DNA from: Pseudomonadota bacterium
GTDB lineage: Bacteria > Bdellovibrionota > Bacteriovoracia > Bacteriovoracales > Bacteriovoracaceae
Assembly: GCA_023432655.1 (NCBI GenBank)
Contig: JAEYUK010000358.1
Coordinates: 1 to 16,418 of the forward strand
Direction: 5' to 3'
DNA: 16,418 bases
Position 1 is the first letter of the stretch. Each line of letters begins with the position of its first letter. Both the position numbers and the translations under genes were made by a program. The notes beneath the pieces were generated by a model. It saw nothing but the letters and a program-made list of their open reading frames with translations, ran no database searches and was not told the DNA's origin. Shown piece by piece: positions 1 to 7,569 of this stretch.

Positions 1-266
1 CTCTTACTTTTATTTCGAAAGAAATTGATGGATTTTATGTGTTCTTCCACATCGTCGAGTTTTGCTTTGGCGAGCTTTTGAGGAGTTGCATACTTTTTAA
101 AGAGGGCCGGGGTTACCATATTGACCCGTGCATCCGTGCATTGAGCAGAAAGGATGGTCGCTAATAAAAGCTCAAAGGGGTTAGAATGATCCAACTCGCA
201 GTGGGCATCAGGATGTATTTTTTTTAGTCTTTCAAAGACAACTTGGGCCAATTCACTTTTTTTCAT
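1..266 (-). CDS. nth: Endonuclease III, N-terminal part (cut by window edge)
   Basis: The minus strand from the ATG at 266-264 reads open to the window edge, giving about 88 residues beginning [17 protein letters not shown]. The segment [21 protein letters not shown] (in pieces: [12 protein letters not shown], then CTDARVN) is the typical early helix of endonuclease III, followed by the expected '[17 protein letters not shown]' and '[12 protein letters not shown]' stretches. Endonuclease III is a DNA glycosylase/AP lyase that removes oxidised pyrimidines in base excision repair. The helix-hairpin-helix with its catalytic Lys, the catalytic Asp and the Fe-S cysteines lie beyond the edge and cannot be checked. 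The gene is divergent from rlmE, with 53 bases between the two starts. No clear Shine-Dalgarno sequence precedes this ATG, so the start is likely but not certain. Confidence 0.88.
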   Translation of the reverse strand, partial: MKKSELAQVVFERLKKIHPDAHCELDHSNPFELLLATILSAQCTDARVNMVTPALFKKYATPQKLAKAKLDDVEEHIKSINFFRNKSK

Positions 267-274
267 GAGGGAAT

Positions 275-312
275 CTTAGCAAAGTTGGCCTATTTCATCA
301 AAGATTGCTAAG
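275..312. repeat. 8-bp perfect inverted repeat between nth and rlmE
   Basis: CTTAGCAA at 275-282 is the exact reverse complement of TTGCTAAG at 305-312, with 22 bases between the arms and 30 bases centre to centre. It fills most of the 53-base gap between the divergent starts. The right arm lies directly before the AAGGG (314-318) in front of the rlmE ATG. It could be an operator or an RNA hairpin next to the ribosome site. I could not recognise a promoter for either gene here. The arm pair is short enough that chance is possible. Confidence 0.4.
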
Positions 313-319
313 TAAGGGC

Positions 320-916
320 ATGAGTAATTTCAAAGTAAAAGACCACTATTTTAATAAAGCGAAGAATGAAAACTTCCTCGCCCGCAGTGTTTATAAACTT
401 GAGGAAATTGATGAGAAGTACAAGATCCTTAAACCGGGCATGCAGGTGGTGGATTTTGGTTATCACCCTGGTTCCTGGATTCAATACACCAGCAAGGTGA
501 TTGGTGACCAAGGCCTGGTAGTTGGAATCGATATTCGCCCCTTGAATAAGACATTATCAGCGATTAAAAACGTCAGAGTTTACGAAAAAGATATCTTCGA
601 TATTCATGATCTCGCACAGTTGGGAGTTGAGGGACAGTTCGATGCCGTTCTGTCTGACATGGCGCCAAACACCACTGGAATAAAATCTCTGGACCAAGAC
701 CGAAGCCTTAACCTCGTAGAATCAGTCTTTGGTCTTCTCCCGAAGTTCCTCCGACCGGGCGGAAACTTCGTCATTAAAGTCTTTGATTCACAACACGCCC
801 AGAACTTTTTGAAAGAACAGAAGAACCTGTTCAAAGAGTTCCATTATTTAAAACCGAAATCTACCCGAAGTATCAGTAAAGAATTTTTTGTCATTGGAAA
901 GAACTTTAAGGCATAA
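320..916 (+). CDS. rlmE: 23S rRNA 2'-O-ribose uridine methyltransferase RlmE (FtsJ/RrmJ)
   Basis: This 198-residue protein has the size and layout of RlmE, which methylates the 2'-OH of U2552 in the A-loop of 23S rRNA on the assembled large subunit using S-adenosylmethionine. The K-D-K-E catalytic tetrad can be placed at K26 (RSVYKL), D113 (LSDMAPNTTG), K153 (GGNFVIKVFD) and E188 (SRSISKEFF region, seen as SISKEFF). SAM motif I reads VVDFGYHPGSW at about residues 43-53 instead of the common DLGAAPGGW; the PG core is kept. I chose the ATG at 320 because the family starts close to its basic N-terminal segment and AAGGG lies just upstream; an in-frame TTG at 305 would add five residues. It is the first gene of a cluster with the transpeptidase and lepB. 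Confidence 0.93.
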   Translation: MSNFKVKDHYFNKAKNENFLARSVYKLEEIDEKYKILKPGMQVVDFGYHPGSWIQYTSKVIGDQGLVVGIDIRPLNKTLSAIKNVRVYEKDIFDIHDLAQLGVEGQFDAVLSDMAPNTTGIKSLDQDRSLNLVESVFGLLPKFLRPGGNFVIKVFDSQHAQNFLKEQKNLFKEFHYLKPKSTRSISKEFFVIGKNFKA

Positions 917-923
917 TGCTTTC

Positions 924-2192
924 ATGGTTTTTAAGGATTTAAACCGCAAAGGTAACTTTGCTCTTCTTGGCATACTTGTCGTTGTCGCCTTGGCAACTTT
1001 CCCTGCATGGGGAAATCTCAACTTTATCAAAGATAATACACTTTTTAATTCCTCTCCTGAAACGTCCACACCTGCGGCAGAAAAAGAATCTTCTGATGAT
1101 TTTCAAAAAATTCTTTCTAATCACCAGGATTGGAACGAGCAGATTGATTACGATAGTTCCCGCTATAATGTTAATTATACTTTTAATGAAGAATTAGAAG
1201 ATTACATTAAAAAGCAGCTCTCGCTTTATCGTCCTGACTATACTTCTGTTGTCGTTATGGATAATGAAACAGGCCATATCTTGGCGGCGGTTGATTACTC
1301 AAGAAAGCACAAAGTGTTTGGAAGAGATCTCGCCTTCACCAACACCCATCCTGCTGCCAGTATCTTTAAAGTCATAACGGCAGCTGATCTTTTAGAAAAT
1401 ACTCATGTTCGAACTGATTCTGAATTTCACTTCACTGGTCGTTCTACTACCCTTTACAAACATCAGCTAACGCAACCTAATGGCCGTCACCGCTGGATTC
1501 GGACCATTAATTTTAAAAAAGCCTTTGCAGCTTCGAATAACGTAATCTTTGGCCGTGCGGCCATTGAGAATCTGACACCTGCAGGCCTTAAGAAGATGTC
1601 GGAGAAATTTGGCTTTAATAAAAAGCTCGTTGAAGGTGTGAATCTTGCTCCTTCGGTTTTTAATCTTGCTACTGATCAATATAATCTTGCTGAATACTCT
1701 TCAGGACTTAATCGTCATACCCTAATGAGTCCAGTGCATGGAGCGGTCATAGGATCGGTTATTGCTAATGGTGGTGTCCTTCGCTACCCGGTTGTGATTA
1801 AGTCTTTGGAAGGGCACTCTGATCAAAAAGTCATTTACCCTCCTATTAAGAAAGAAGAAGTTGTTCTCACTCCAAATACCGCAGCTGAAATGAAAGAACT
1901 TTTTGCTGCAACCATCACTAATGGAACAGCTCGTTCCTCCTTCCGTAGAAGTAAGTATCTATTGGAAAAACTTGAAATTGGCGGTAAAACAGGAAGTCTC
2001 ACCGGCGGAGAACCGTTTGGTAAAAGAGACTGGTTTGTCAGTTACGCAAAATCTCTTGAAGATAAAAGCGATAAAGGTATTTCCATAAGTGTCATGATTG
2101 TTAACCAGAAAAAGTGGTACATAAAATCTCCATTACTGGCCAAAAACATCATGGAGTACTACTACTCGCATCTTTATCCTCAAAAAAAGTAA
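924..2192 (+). CDS. Penicillin-binding transpeptidase, single catalytic domain, membrane anchored
   Basis: The protein (422 residues from the ATG at 924) has one N-terminal membrane helix (about residues 8-30), a linker of roughly 80 residues, then a penicillin-binding transpeptidase domain. All three active-site motifs are visible: S146-I-F-K149 (SxxK, nucleophile Ser), S204-N-N206 (SxN) and K355-T-G (KTGS). It should act in the periplasm, cross-linking peptidoglycan by D,D-transpeptidation. There is no glycosyltransferase domain, and the N-terminal part is too short for the usual class B dimerisation module, so it is a minimal PBP. An in-frame TTG at 888 would add 12 residues overlapping rlmE; I prefer 924, although the nearest AAGG (908-911) is 12 bases away. 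It lies 7 bases after rlmE and 12 before lepB, so the three are probably co-transcribed. Which cell-wall task it serves cannot be told from sequence. Confidence 0.88.
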   Translation: MVFKDLNRKGNFALLGILVVVALATFPAWGNLNFIKDNTLFNSSPETSTPAAEKESSDDFQKILSNHQDWNEQIDYDSSRYNVNYTFNEELEDYIKKQLSLYRPDYTSVVVMDNETGHILAAVDYSRKHKVFGRDLAFTNTHPAASIFKVITAADLLENTHVRTDSEFHFTGRSTTLYKHQLTQPNGRHRWIRTINFKKAFAASNNVIFGRAAIENLTPAGLKKMSEKFGFNKKLVEGVNLAPSVFNLATDQYNLAEYSSGLNRHTLMSPVHGAVIGSVIANGGVLRYPVVIKSLEGHSDQKVIYPPIKKEEVVLTPNTAAEMKELFAATITNGTARSSFRRSKYLLEKLEIGGKTGSLTGGEPFGKRDWFVSYAKSLEDKSDKGISISVMIVNQKKWYIKSPLLAKNIMEYYYSHLYPQKK

Positions 2193-2204
2193 AAGGTAGA
2201 TAAC

Positions 2205-3005
2205 ATGGAAGAAAATTCAAATCCTGAAGTTGTTCAAGCAACCCCCCAGGAAACGGCCGGAGCGGCAGCACCCCTTATATCTAAGAAAGATAAGTTCATT
2301 AAAGAAGTAAAGTCATTTACCTTCATCATTCTTTCAGTGCTGATTTTTAGATCAGTCTTGTTTGAGCCGTTTAAAATTCCATCGGGCTCAATGATCCCAA
2401 CACTTCTGATCGGTGATTTTATCCTGGTAAATAAGTTTTCCTACGGTTTCAAGGTCCCTTTCAGTGATTGGTTCACTGATCCTATTTATATCACTGGTCC
2501 ATCTCAACCAGAGCGCGGGGATGTGATTGTTTTTAAATACCCGAAAGACACAAATCTTAACTACATTAAACGCGTGATCGGTCTTCCCGGAGACACCATC
2601 GAAGTGATTGATAAAGTGGTTTATGTGAATAATAAGCCCATTGAGACTAAAGAAATTGATGGCAAAGAAATTTTAGAAGACATGGATGATCGTTACCGCG
2701 CTTATCAGTTTAAGTTCATGGAAACTAAAACTGGGGATGCAACTCACGTGACTCAGGTAGATATGGGGAATGATTACTTTGCAAACTACTATAAGTACAC
2801 TGTTCCGAAAGATAACTACTTTGTAATGGGTGATAACCGCGATTTCTCGGCTGATTCTCGTCGCTGGGGAACTGTTCCTTTTGGTCACATTAAAGGAAAA
2901 GCGATTTTAACTTGGTTCTCGCTTTCTGTGCCTTGGCCTTGGAGTGAGGATGAGCAAGAGTCATGGAAGTTTCGTCCATGGCGTATTGGTAAAATGATTG
3001 ATTAA
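2205..3005 (+). CDS. lepB: Signal peptidase I
   Basis: This 266-residue protein is leader peptidase, which removes signal peptides from secreted preproteins at the outer face of the inner membrane. A Pro/Ala-rich cytoplasmic tail (1-28) precedes a single membrane helix (about 34-54). The catalytic Ser is S62 in PSGSMIPTL and the general-base Lys is K122 in YIKRVIGLPGD. The conserved GDNRDFSADSRRWG box follows near residue 207. An insertion between the Lys region and this box (about 140-195) is typical of Gram-negative enzymes. AAAAGG at 2191-2196 gives a good ribosome site. The gene ends its operon, directly before the terminator at 3015. The periplasmic and secreted proteins in this window with predicted signal peptides would be its substrates. 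Confidence 0.95.
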   Translation: MEENSNPEVVQATPQETAGAAAPLISKKDKFIKEVKSFTFIILSVLIFRSVLFEPFKIPSGSMIPTLLIGDFILVNKFSYGFKVPFSDWFTDPIYITGPSQPERGDVIVFKYPKDTNLNYIKRVIGLPGDTIEVIDKVVYVNNKPIETKEIDGKEILEDMDDRYRAYQFKFMETKTGDATHVTQVDMGNDYFANYYKYTVPKDNYFVMGDNRDFSADSRRWGTVPFGHIKGKAILTWFSLSVPWPWSEDEQESWKFRPWRIGKMID

Positions 3006-3014
3006 GTTTTTAAG

Positions 3015-3042
3015 ACCCCGGTTATGCCGGGGTTTTTATTTT
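3015..3042 (+). terminator. Rho-independent terminator after lepB
   Basis: ACCCCGG (3015-3021), a TTATG loop and CCGGGGT (3027-3033) form a 7-bp GC-rich stem followed by a T-rich tract (3033-3042). It ends the rlmE-transpeptidase-lepB transcript. The tail overlaps the mutS2 stop codon (3036-3038, minus). On the minus strand the hairpin is followed by CTTAAAAAC rather than a T run, so it is a weaker terminator for mutS2. Confidence 0.88.
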
Positions 3043-5405
3043 AGAGTGATCTTTGTTTCACCATCATTCCCATTCTCAGGTGGTGCTCCCTGAAAATCTC
3101 TGGAGCGCTTTAAGTAATCTCTGAGCCAATTCTTCAAGACTCCATCTCCATGCCCATGAATAACACTTATATAAGGCACGTCTCCTGATAAGAGATCTCC
3201 TAGGGCGTTTTCGATGAGGTTTTGAAACTCAGATAATCTCATCCCACGCACGTCAAATTCGAGCTGAGAGTTGGAAGTTTTAACAAAGCTCACGGAAACC
3301 TTAGGCTTAACCGGAGCACGTTTTGAACGTCCCAATGTGTGGACTGGGACAGTCATTTTGATCGGCCCCTTGGCGATAGTGATTTCACTTCGGCGAGGAT
3401 CAATACTCTGAACGACAAATTCCTTTTTAAGGGTGAAGGAATAAACCACATCCCCTTTTTTAACGGTGCTTATATCGAGATCACTTTCGGGTGGTAATTC
3501 CTCTTGGGATACCGGCATCTCGCCACCGAGTCGGGAAATTTGAGACTTAAGCTGATGAGCCTTTTCATCCACTCTTTTTACTTTTTGGATTTCATTCCGG
3601 CGGGCCTCTTCCACCAGTGCCCGAGCTTCATTCAGGATTTTATCTACTTCCTGACGGGCCTTGGTGAGTTCCTCTTTCATCTTAAGATTAAGAATCCCTT
3701 CCATAGCGCCTTTTTGATTTTTTAATTCCATTTCTAAACGGCGATTAGAGTTTAGGATTTTATCGAGTTCAATTTGTTTTTGGGAAACTCGCTGGAGGAG
3801 AGTTTCATAGCTTACGTTTTTTGTACTTAAGTGAGAGAGAGCTTTCTCTGGAACATCCTTCACCCCGGGGTTATTCCGGGAGAGGATTTTAAAGATATCA
3901 ATCGCCATGGAGGCACCGGGAGTGCCCCATTGAATTTTATAGGTAGGTTTCATGCTTTCGGTGTCAAATCCTACGTGACAAGAAATGTAGCTTCGATCCT
4001 GGTGAATCAAAGTCTTAAACATCTGATGGTGGGTAGATACCACGATATGGCAGGTCGCTTTCTTATGAAGTTCATCAAAGTAGGCCATGGAGAGGGCCGA
4101 TGCCTCATCGGAAGAAGTGGAGTTAAAAATTTCATCGATTAAAATGAGATTTGAGGGAAGAATATTTTCCATCAGTTCGATGTAGTTTTTTACTTCTCCC
4201 GAAAAGGAACTGAGTCCGGTTTTTAGATCCTGAAGATCATTTCCAAAATAGAAGAGACCTTCATAAGGATACATTTCAGCTTCCGCCGCCGGAACAAAGA
4301 AGCCGTGATAAAAAAGTAAGTAAGAAAGTGTAATGGATTTAAGGAAAACTGTCTTTCCACCGGTGTTGGGACCCGAGATGACAATCCCATGATCTCTTTG
4401 ATGGCAGTCAGCATTGTTCTTAACGGCGTTTTTTATCAGAGGATGGAAGAGCTGGGTGAATTTAAAGCCGGGTGTTTCTTTAATTGTAGGAGACTCTAAA
4501 TTGTAGCGATAAGCAAAATCACTTTTTGCTAGATAGAAATCAATTTTTGTTATGAGCTGCAAGGATTCATCAGAGAGCGGGGAGAAATCGGCCAGCTGCT
4601 TTGAGAACTTGATAGTTAACTGATTGATAATTTCATCAATTTTAGCAATGAGCTCGAGTCTTCGATTACAGGTGTCTCTTATTTCAAAAGGCTCCACAAA
4701 GAGGGTCTGACCTGATTCCGAACGTGAAATAATAAACCCAATATCGGAGCGATAGGAATCAGTTCGGACCGGTACGACGAAGCGGTCATAGTGAACGTCG
4801 TAGCTATTGTATTGGAGAAGCTTTTGATTCGCGGGTTGAGTGATCCAATCCTGGACCGTTCTTCGAATGCGCTCTTCTAATTCCCGTAGTCTTTGATGGA
4901 GTTCCGACAACTCCGGATGGCGATCAAAATGGACTTCTCCTGAGCTGTCCACCAGGTGTCTGAACTCTCTTAAAAATTTCCGCTGAACTGGTTGGAAATC
5001 AATCTGTGAGACAGCACTAAATTCCGCCAAATTAAACTTGGGTAAATCTTGTTTGATGAACAGCGCGCTCTCGATGAGGAGCGCCACTTTATTAAGTTCA
5101 CTAAATGACAGCACTCCATCTTTCTTAAGATGAAGAATATGACGCTCAAGTGAGTTGTCTTCGGGAAGCTTACTTAGGAGTTGTTTAAAAACCTGGCGGT
5201 AATCTTCTTTAAACTCCTGAAGGTAAGACTTCGTGCGGACAAATTCCAGGGCCAGATCACCCCAGCGGCCAATAAAAAGCTCTTCCATGAGAGCTTTCTT
5301 ATTACGTTCAAAAAAAGCAAATTGAGCTATAATGCCTGAAAGGACATCCCATTCGACCTGTGTGTGGTGCACGGAATGTTGAGTGGTGATGAGATTAATA
5401 GTCAT
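3036..5405 (-). CDS. mutS2: MutS2 family ATPase with KOW and Smr domains
   Basis: At 789 residues this has the MutS2 length and order: core/clamp helices (1-330), ABC-type ATPase with Walker A GPNTGGKT near 343-351 and Walker B LILIDE near 418-424, a charged coiled coil (about 520-640), a KOW-like beta segment (GDVVYSFTLKKEFVV, about 650-690) and a C-terminal Smr domain (FDVRGMR, then HGHGDGVLKNW). It lacks the mismatch-recognition N-terminal domain of MutS. In Firmicutes, MutS2 binds collided ribosomes and splits or rescues them; older work proposed an anti-recombination role. The stretch after Walker B (DEIFNSTSSDEAS) departs from the DELGxGTDPxEG usual in MutS2. I chose the ATG at 5405 rather than the TTG at 5414 because a predicted promoter would start RNA between them. 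It is head-to-head with the rqcH-like gene. Confidence 0.92.
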   Translation of the reverse strand: MTINLITTQHSVHHTQVEWDVLSGIIAQFAFFERNKKALMEELFIGRWGDLALEFVRTKSYLQEFKEDYRQVFKQLLSKLPEDNSLERHILHLKKDGVLSFSELNKVALLIESALFIKQDLPKFNLAEFSAVSQIDFQPVQRKFLREFRHLVDSSGEVHFDRHPELSELHQRLRELEERIRRTVQDWITQPANQKLLQYNSYDVHYDRFVVPVRTDSYRSDIGFIISRSESGQTLFVEPFEIRDTCNRRLELIAKIDEIINQLTIKFSKQLADFSPLSDESLQLITKIDFYLAKSDFAYRYNLESPTIKETPGFKFTQLFHPLIKNAVKNNADCHQRDHGIVISGPNTGGKTVFLKSITLSYLLFYHGFFVPAAEAEMYPYEGLFYFGNDLQDLKTGLSSFSGEVKNYIELMENILPSNLILIDEIFNSTSSDEASALSMAYFDELHKKATCHIVVSTHHQMFKTLIHQDRSYISCHVGFDTESMKPTYKIQWGTPGASMAIDIFKILSRNNPGVKDVPEKALSHLSTKNVSYETLLQRVSQKQIELDKILNSNRRLEMELKNQKGAMEGILNLKMKEELTKARQEVDKILNEARALVEEARRNEIQKVKRVDEKAHQLKSQISRLGGEMPVSQEELPPESDLDISTVKKGDVVYSFTLKKEFVVQSIDPRRSEITIAKGPIKMTVPVHTLGRSKRAPVKPKVSVSFVKTSNSQLEFDVRGMRLSEFQNLIENALGDLLSGDVPYISVIHGHGDGVLKNWLRDYLKRSRDFQGAPPENGNDGETKITLK
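5328..5333 (+). promoter_or_regulatory. Candidate -10 element for rqcH-like gene, inside mutS2
   Basis: A perfect TATAAT lies 72 bases before the rqcH-like ATG, within the mutS2 coding sequence on the opposite strand. The best -35 is poor: GTTCAA at 5306-5311, with 16 bases spacing. If used, RNA would start near 5340 and the leader would be antisense to the first codons of mutS2. This is pattern matching only. Confidence 0.35.
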
Positions 5406-6740
5406 ATGATCCAATATTATCTTGATTTAGAAAAACAGGTCAAAAATATCAAAGAAAAGGCGCTCTCCCAAGGGCAAATTCAGAAACTTTACAGCACGGC
5501 TTACTATATTAGTTTATCCATTCGAGCCCCGGGAAAAACCTGGCATCTTTTCTTCGGACGCGGCAGTGGCTTTGAAGGTGTGTGGCTCCATGATTCACCT
5601 CCTCCTTCTGTGTTAAGAAGAAAAGATAACTTTTTAGAATACTTGAGAAGGCATTTATCTTCCTGCAGTTTTTTAGATGTCACTCTGGACCGCTTTGATC
5701 GGATCGTGAAACTCACGTATCAGAAATTTGGAAAAGAACAATCTTTCCTTTGGTTTTGGCGTGGTCGAAAACTCTATTTTTTACATCACTATATGGAGCG
5801 GCCAGAAACTCCTTTTAAAATACTTTTGAGCTGGCGAAATAAATCCTTTATCCCAGAGGGCGAAGATCCTGATCTCTTTTCCTACTTTGATGAAATTGGC
5901 CGGCACCAGGACATGAATCATGACTTATTCTCACCAGTTTTACCGACGATGGATGTTCTCCTGGCGGAAGAACTAAAAGTTGCCGAGTTGAAGGATGTAA
6001 CTTCTGTGCCAACTTTTCTTCAAAGAAAAAAAGTTAACATCGAAGCCGATCTTAGAAAGGCCGAGCAGTGGCAAAAGCTTCAGGCGCTACTGGATAAACA
6101 ACATCCTCTAGAGAATGTTTATGAACTTAAAGTGGATGATCAAAAAATTAAATTTGAAGGGGAGCTTAATCCTTATGAACGAAGAAACCTGGTTTTTGAA
6201 AAAATCAAAAAACTAAAACGAGGTGAGAAAATTCTTAAGGAGCGATTGGGTCAAGTTGAAGAGCAGCTGACAGGAAAAGAGTTAGTTAAGGCCAAAGAAT
6301 CTAAAATCCCTATGGTCCGTCCGATTTGGGGAGAAGAAACTAAGACCCCTGTCATTCAGCCAGCAAAGGTCACCGAAAATTATCGGGTTTTTTCCATTGA
6401 AGGCTGCCAAATCGGTGTAGGCCTTAATGCCCAGGGAAATGACCAGCTTAGAAGCCGTTGGGCGAATAAAGAAGATCATTGGATTCACTTGGATGGCCAC
6501 AAAAGTACCCATGTTATTATTAAGTTAACCGGTACTCAGTCGATAAGTTCCGAGCTTTTAAACTTAGGAGCCTCGATAGTTGCCCATTTTTCTCGTTTTG
6601 GAGATGATTGGATTCCAATTATTTACACCCAGGTGAAAAATTTGAAAGGTGTTTCGGGGGCCCCAGGTATGGTAATATACAAAAAAGAAAAACATCTAAG
6701 ATGTCCTAGAAAAGCTGTGGATGATCTTATTAAGGATTAA
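5406..6740 (+). CDS. rqcH: RqcH-like NFACT protein (ribosome-associated quality control)
   Basis: The 444-residue protein has the NFACT layout of RqcH/NEMF/Rqc2. An NFACT-N-like part (about 1-190) contains the GRGSGFEGVWLHD segment and a Phe-Asp-Arg at F97-D98-R99, matching in place the DR pair that RqcH needs for alanine tailing. A charged helical, probably coiled-coil part follows (about 200-310). The C-terminal NFACT-R domain (about 335-444) has GVGLNAQGND, DHWIHLDG and THVII, and ends with the expected APGMVIYKKEK strand. In bacteria RqcH binds peptidyl-tRNA-blocked large subunits and adds C-terminal alanine tails as degradation tags. It is shorter than Firmicutes RqcH (about 570), mainly in the middle, where I see no clear helix-hairpin-helix. 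The ATG at 5406 fits the family N-terminus; ATG 5376 is in frame but would overlap mutS2. Older annotations may call it fibronectin-binding protein. Confidence 0.83.
   Translation: MIQYYLDLEKQVKNIKEKALSQGQIQKLYSTAYYISLSIRAPGKTWHLFFGRGSGFEGVWLHDSPPPSVLRRKDNFLEYLRRHLSSCSFLDVTLDRFDRIVKLTYQKFGKEQSFLWFWRGRKLYFLHHYMERPETPFKILLSWRNKSFIPEGEDPDLFSYFDEIGRHQDMNHDLFSPVLPTMDVLLAEELKVAELKDVTSVPTFLQRKKVNIEADLRKAEQWQKLQALLDKQHPLENVYELKVDDQKIKFEGELNPYERRNLVFEKIKKLKRGEKILKERLGQVEEQLTGKELVKAKESKIPMVRPIWGEETKTPVIQPAKVTENYRVFSIEGCQIGVGLNAQGNDQLRSRWANKEDHWIHLDGHKSTHVIIKLTGTQSISSELLNLGASIVAHFSRFGDDWIPIIYTQVKNLKGVSGAPGMVIYKKEKHLRCPRKAVDDLIKD
5416..5443 (-). promoter_or_regulatory. Candidate sigma70 promoter for mutS2, inside rqcH-like gene
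   Basis: On the minus strand TTGACC (5443-5438) and GATAAT (5421-5416), each one base from consensus, are separated by 16 bases. The expected RNA start is near 5409, about four bases before the mutS2 ATG at 5405. This would give an essentially leaderless mRNA, which agrees with the lack of a Shine-Dalgarno sequence there. The promoter lies within codons 4-13 of the rqcH-like gene. Confidence 0.5.
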
Positions 6741-6741
6741 T

Positions 6742-7569
6742 ATGAAAACTTTTTTCGGTCTTTTACTCCTTACCACTTCTGTATTTGCTCAGGACCCAAG
6801 TGCTTATCTTAAAAATTTTGACAGTAAAGTCTACTCTCTCAAATCAAAGGGAGTGACGGATTTCGTCGTTGACATCGAGAGCCCCCAGATCACGAAACAA
6901 TTAAATGAACAGAAACTTTTCGGAAAAGTTGAAGAAGTCATCTTTAGAACTTACTGGACAGCTAAGCCGGAACGTCTGGCGATTGAAGTGATTGGACTAC
7001 CCGAAGGTTTTAGAGAAGTTAAAGAAGAGTTAAAAATGGGTGTTCTAGGAATTATGGATAACTTAATTCCTATGACTACCGCTCAGCGTTTTAACGGTTA
7101 TAAGTTCTCAGCAGGTAAAGCTAGTCGGGAATACATTGCGGAAGACACAACGGGCGTTGCCCCGATTCCGAGCTTCATCTTAAAGTTTGATGAACAGGAT
7201 AAACTCGTCGAAATCAATGCTGTAAAAAATATTGGAACAATGGTCATTAAGCCTGAGTATAAAAAGGAATCTTTTGCTGATGGTAAATGGGTGCTGGATG
7301 AACAAACCACCACTACTTCCGAGCAGGGACAAACGTTAGTGGTCACAAAAGAGCTCGAATACGACAAAGTTCAAGGCATCGGTGTTTTAAGCGAAGTTGA
7401 AATCGAAACGGAACATAAAATGACTGTGCCTGAAGCTAAAACAGTAAAAAATAGTGAAAAAATCTCCTTCAAAAATTACAAAATTAATACAGGGGATGCC
7501 CTTAAATACTTCCTGGGTGAGGCCAAGGCTGCCCCTGCGGCTCCGGGCCAAGCTCCTACCCAAGAGTAG
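6742..7569 (+). CDS. Secreted protein of unknown function, possibly LolA-like fold
   Basis: The 275-residue product begins with a Sec signal peptide (MKTFFGLLLLTTSVFAQ, likely cut after FA), so the mature protein is periplasmic or exported. The body is rich in alternating polar/hydrophobic strands (for example AKPERLAIEVIGLP and VVTKELEYDKV), which resembles beta-rich lipoprotein-carrier or outer-membrane-sorting folds of the LolA type. This is only a fold-level impression, and no diagnostic motif was recognised. The C-terminus is an Ala/Pro-rich tail (AKAAPAAPGQAP). The start at 6742 is supported by TAAGGA at 6731-6736 and the signal peptide; an upstream ATG at 6721 would bury it. The gene begins one base after the rqcH-like stop, so the two are likely co-transcribed, but a functional link is not evident. 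Confidence 0.75.
   Translation: MKTFFGLLLLTTSVFAQDPSAYLKNFDSKVYSLKSKGVTDFVVDIESPQITKQLNEQKLFGKVEEVIFRTYWTAKPERLAIEVIGLPEGFREVKEELKMGVLGIMDNLIPMTTAQRFNGYKFSAGKASREYIAEDTTGVAPIPSFILKFDEQDKLVEINAVKNIGTMVIKPEYKKESFADGKWVLDEQTTTTSEQGQTLVVTKELEYDKVQGIGVLSEVEIETEHKMTVPEAKTVKNSEKISFKNYKINTGDALKYFLGEAKAAPAAPGQAPTQE

Noticed and set aside
888..923. TTG start extending the transpeptidase by 12 residues into rlmE
   Set aside because: It has no ribosome site and adds a non-conserved polar stretch before the membrane anchor; the ATG at 924 gives a normal N-terminus.
5364..5405. GTG/ATG starts extending the rqcH-like protein upstream
   Set aside because: The NFACT-N domain aligns from the ATG at 5406, and the extension would be the reverse of conserved mutS2 codons.
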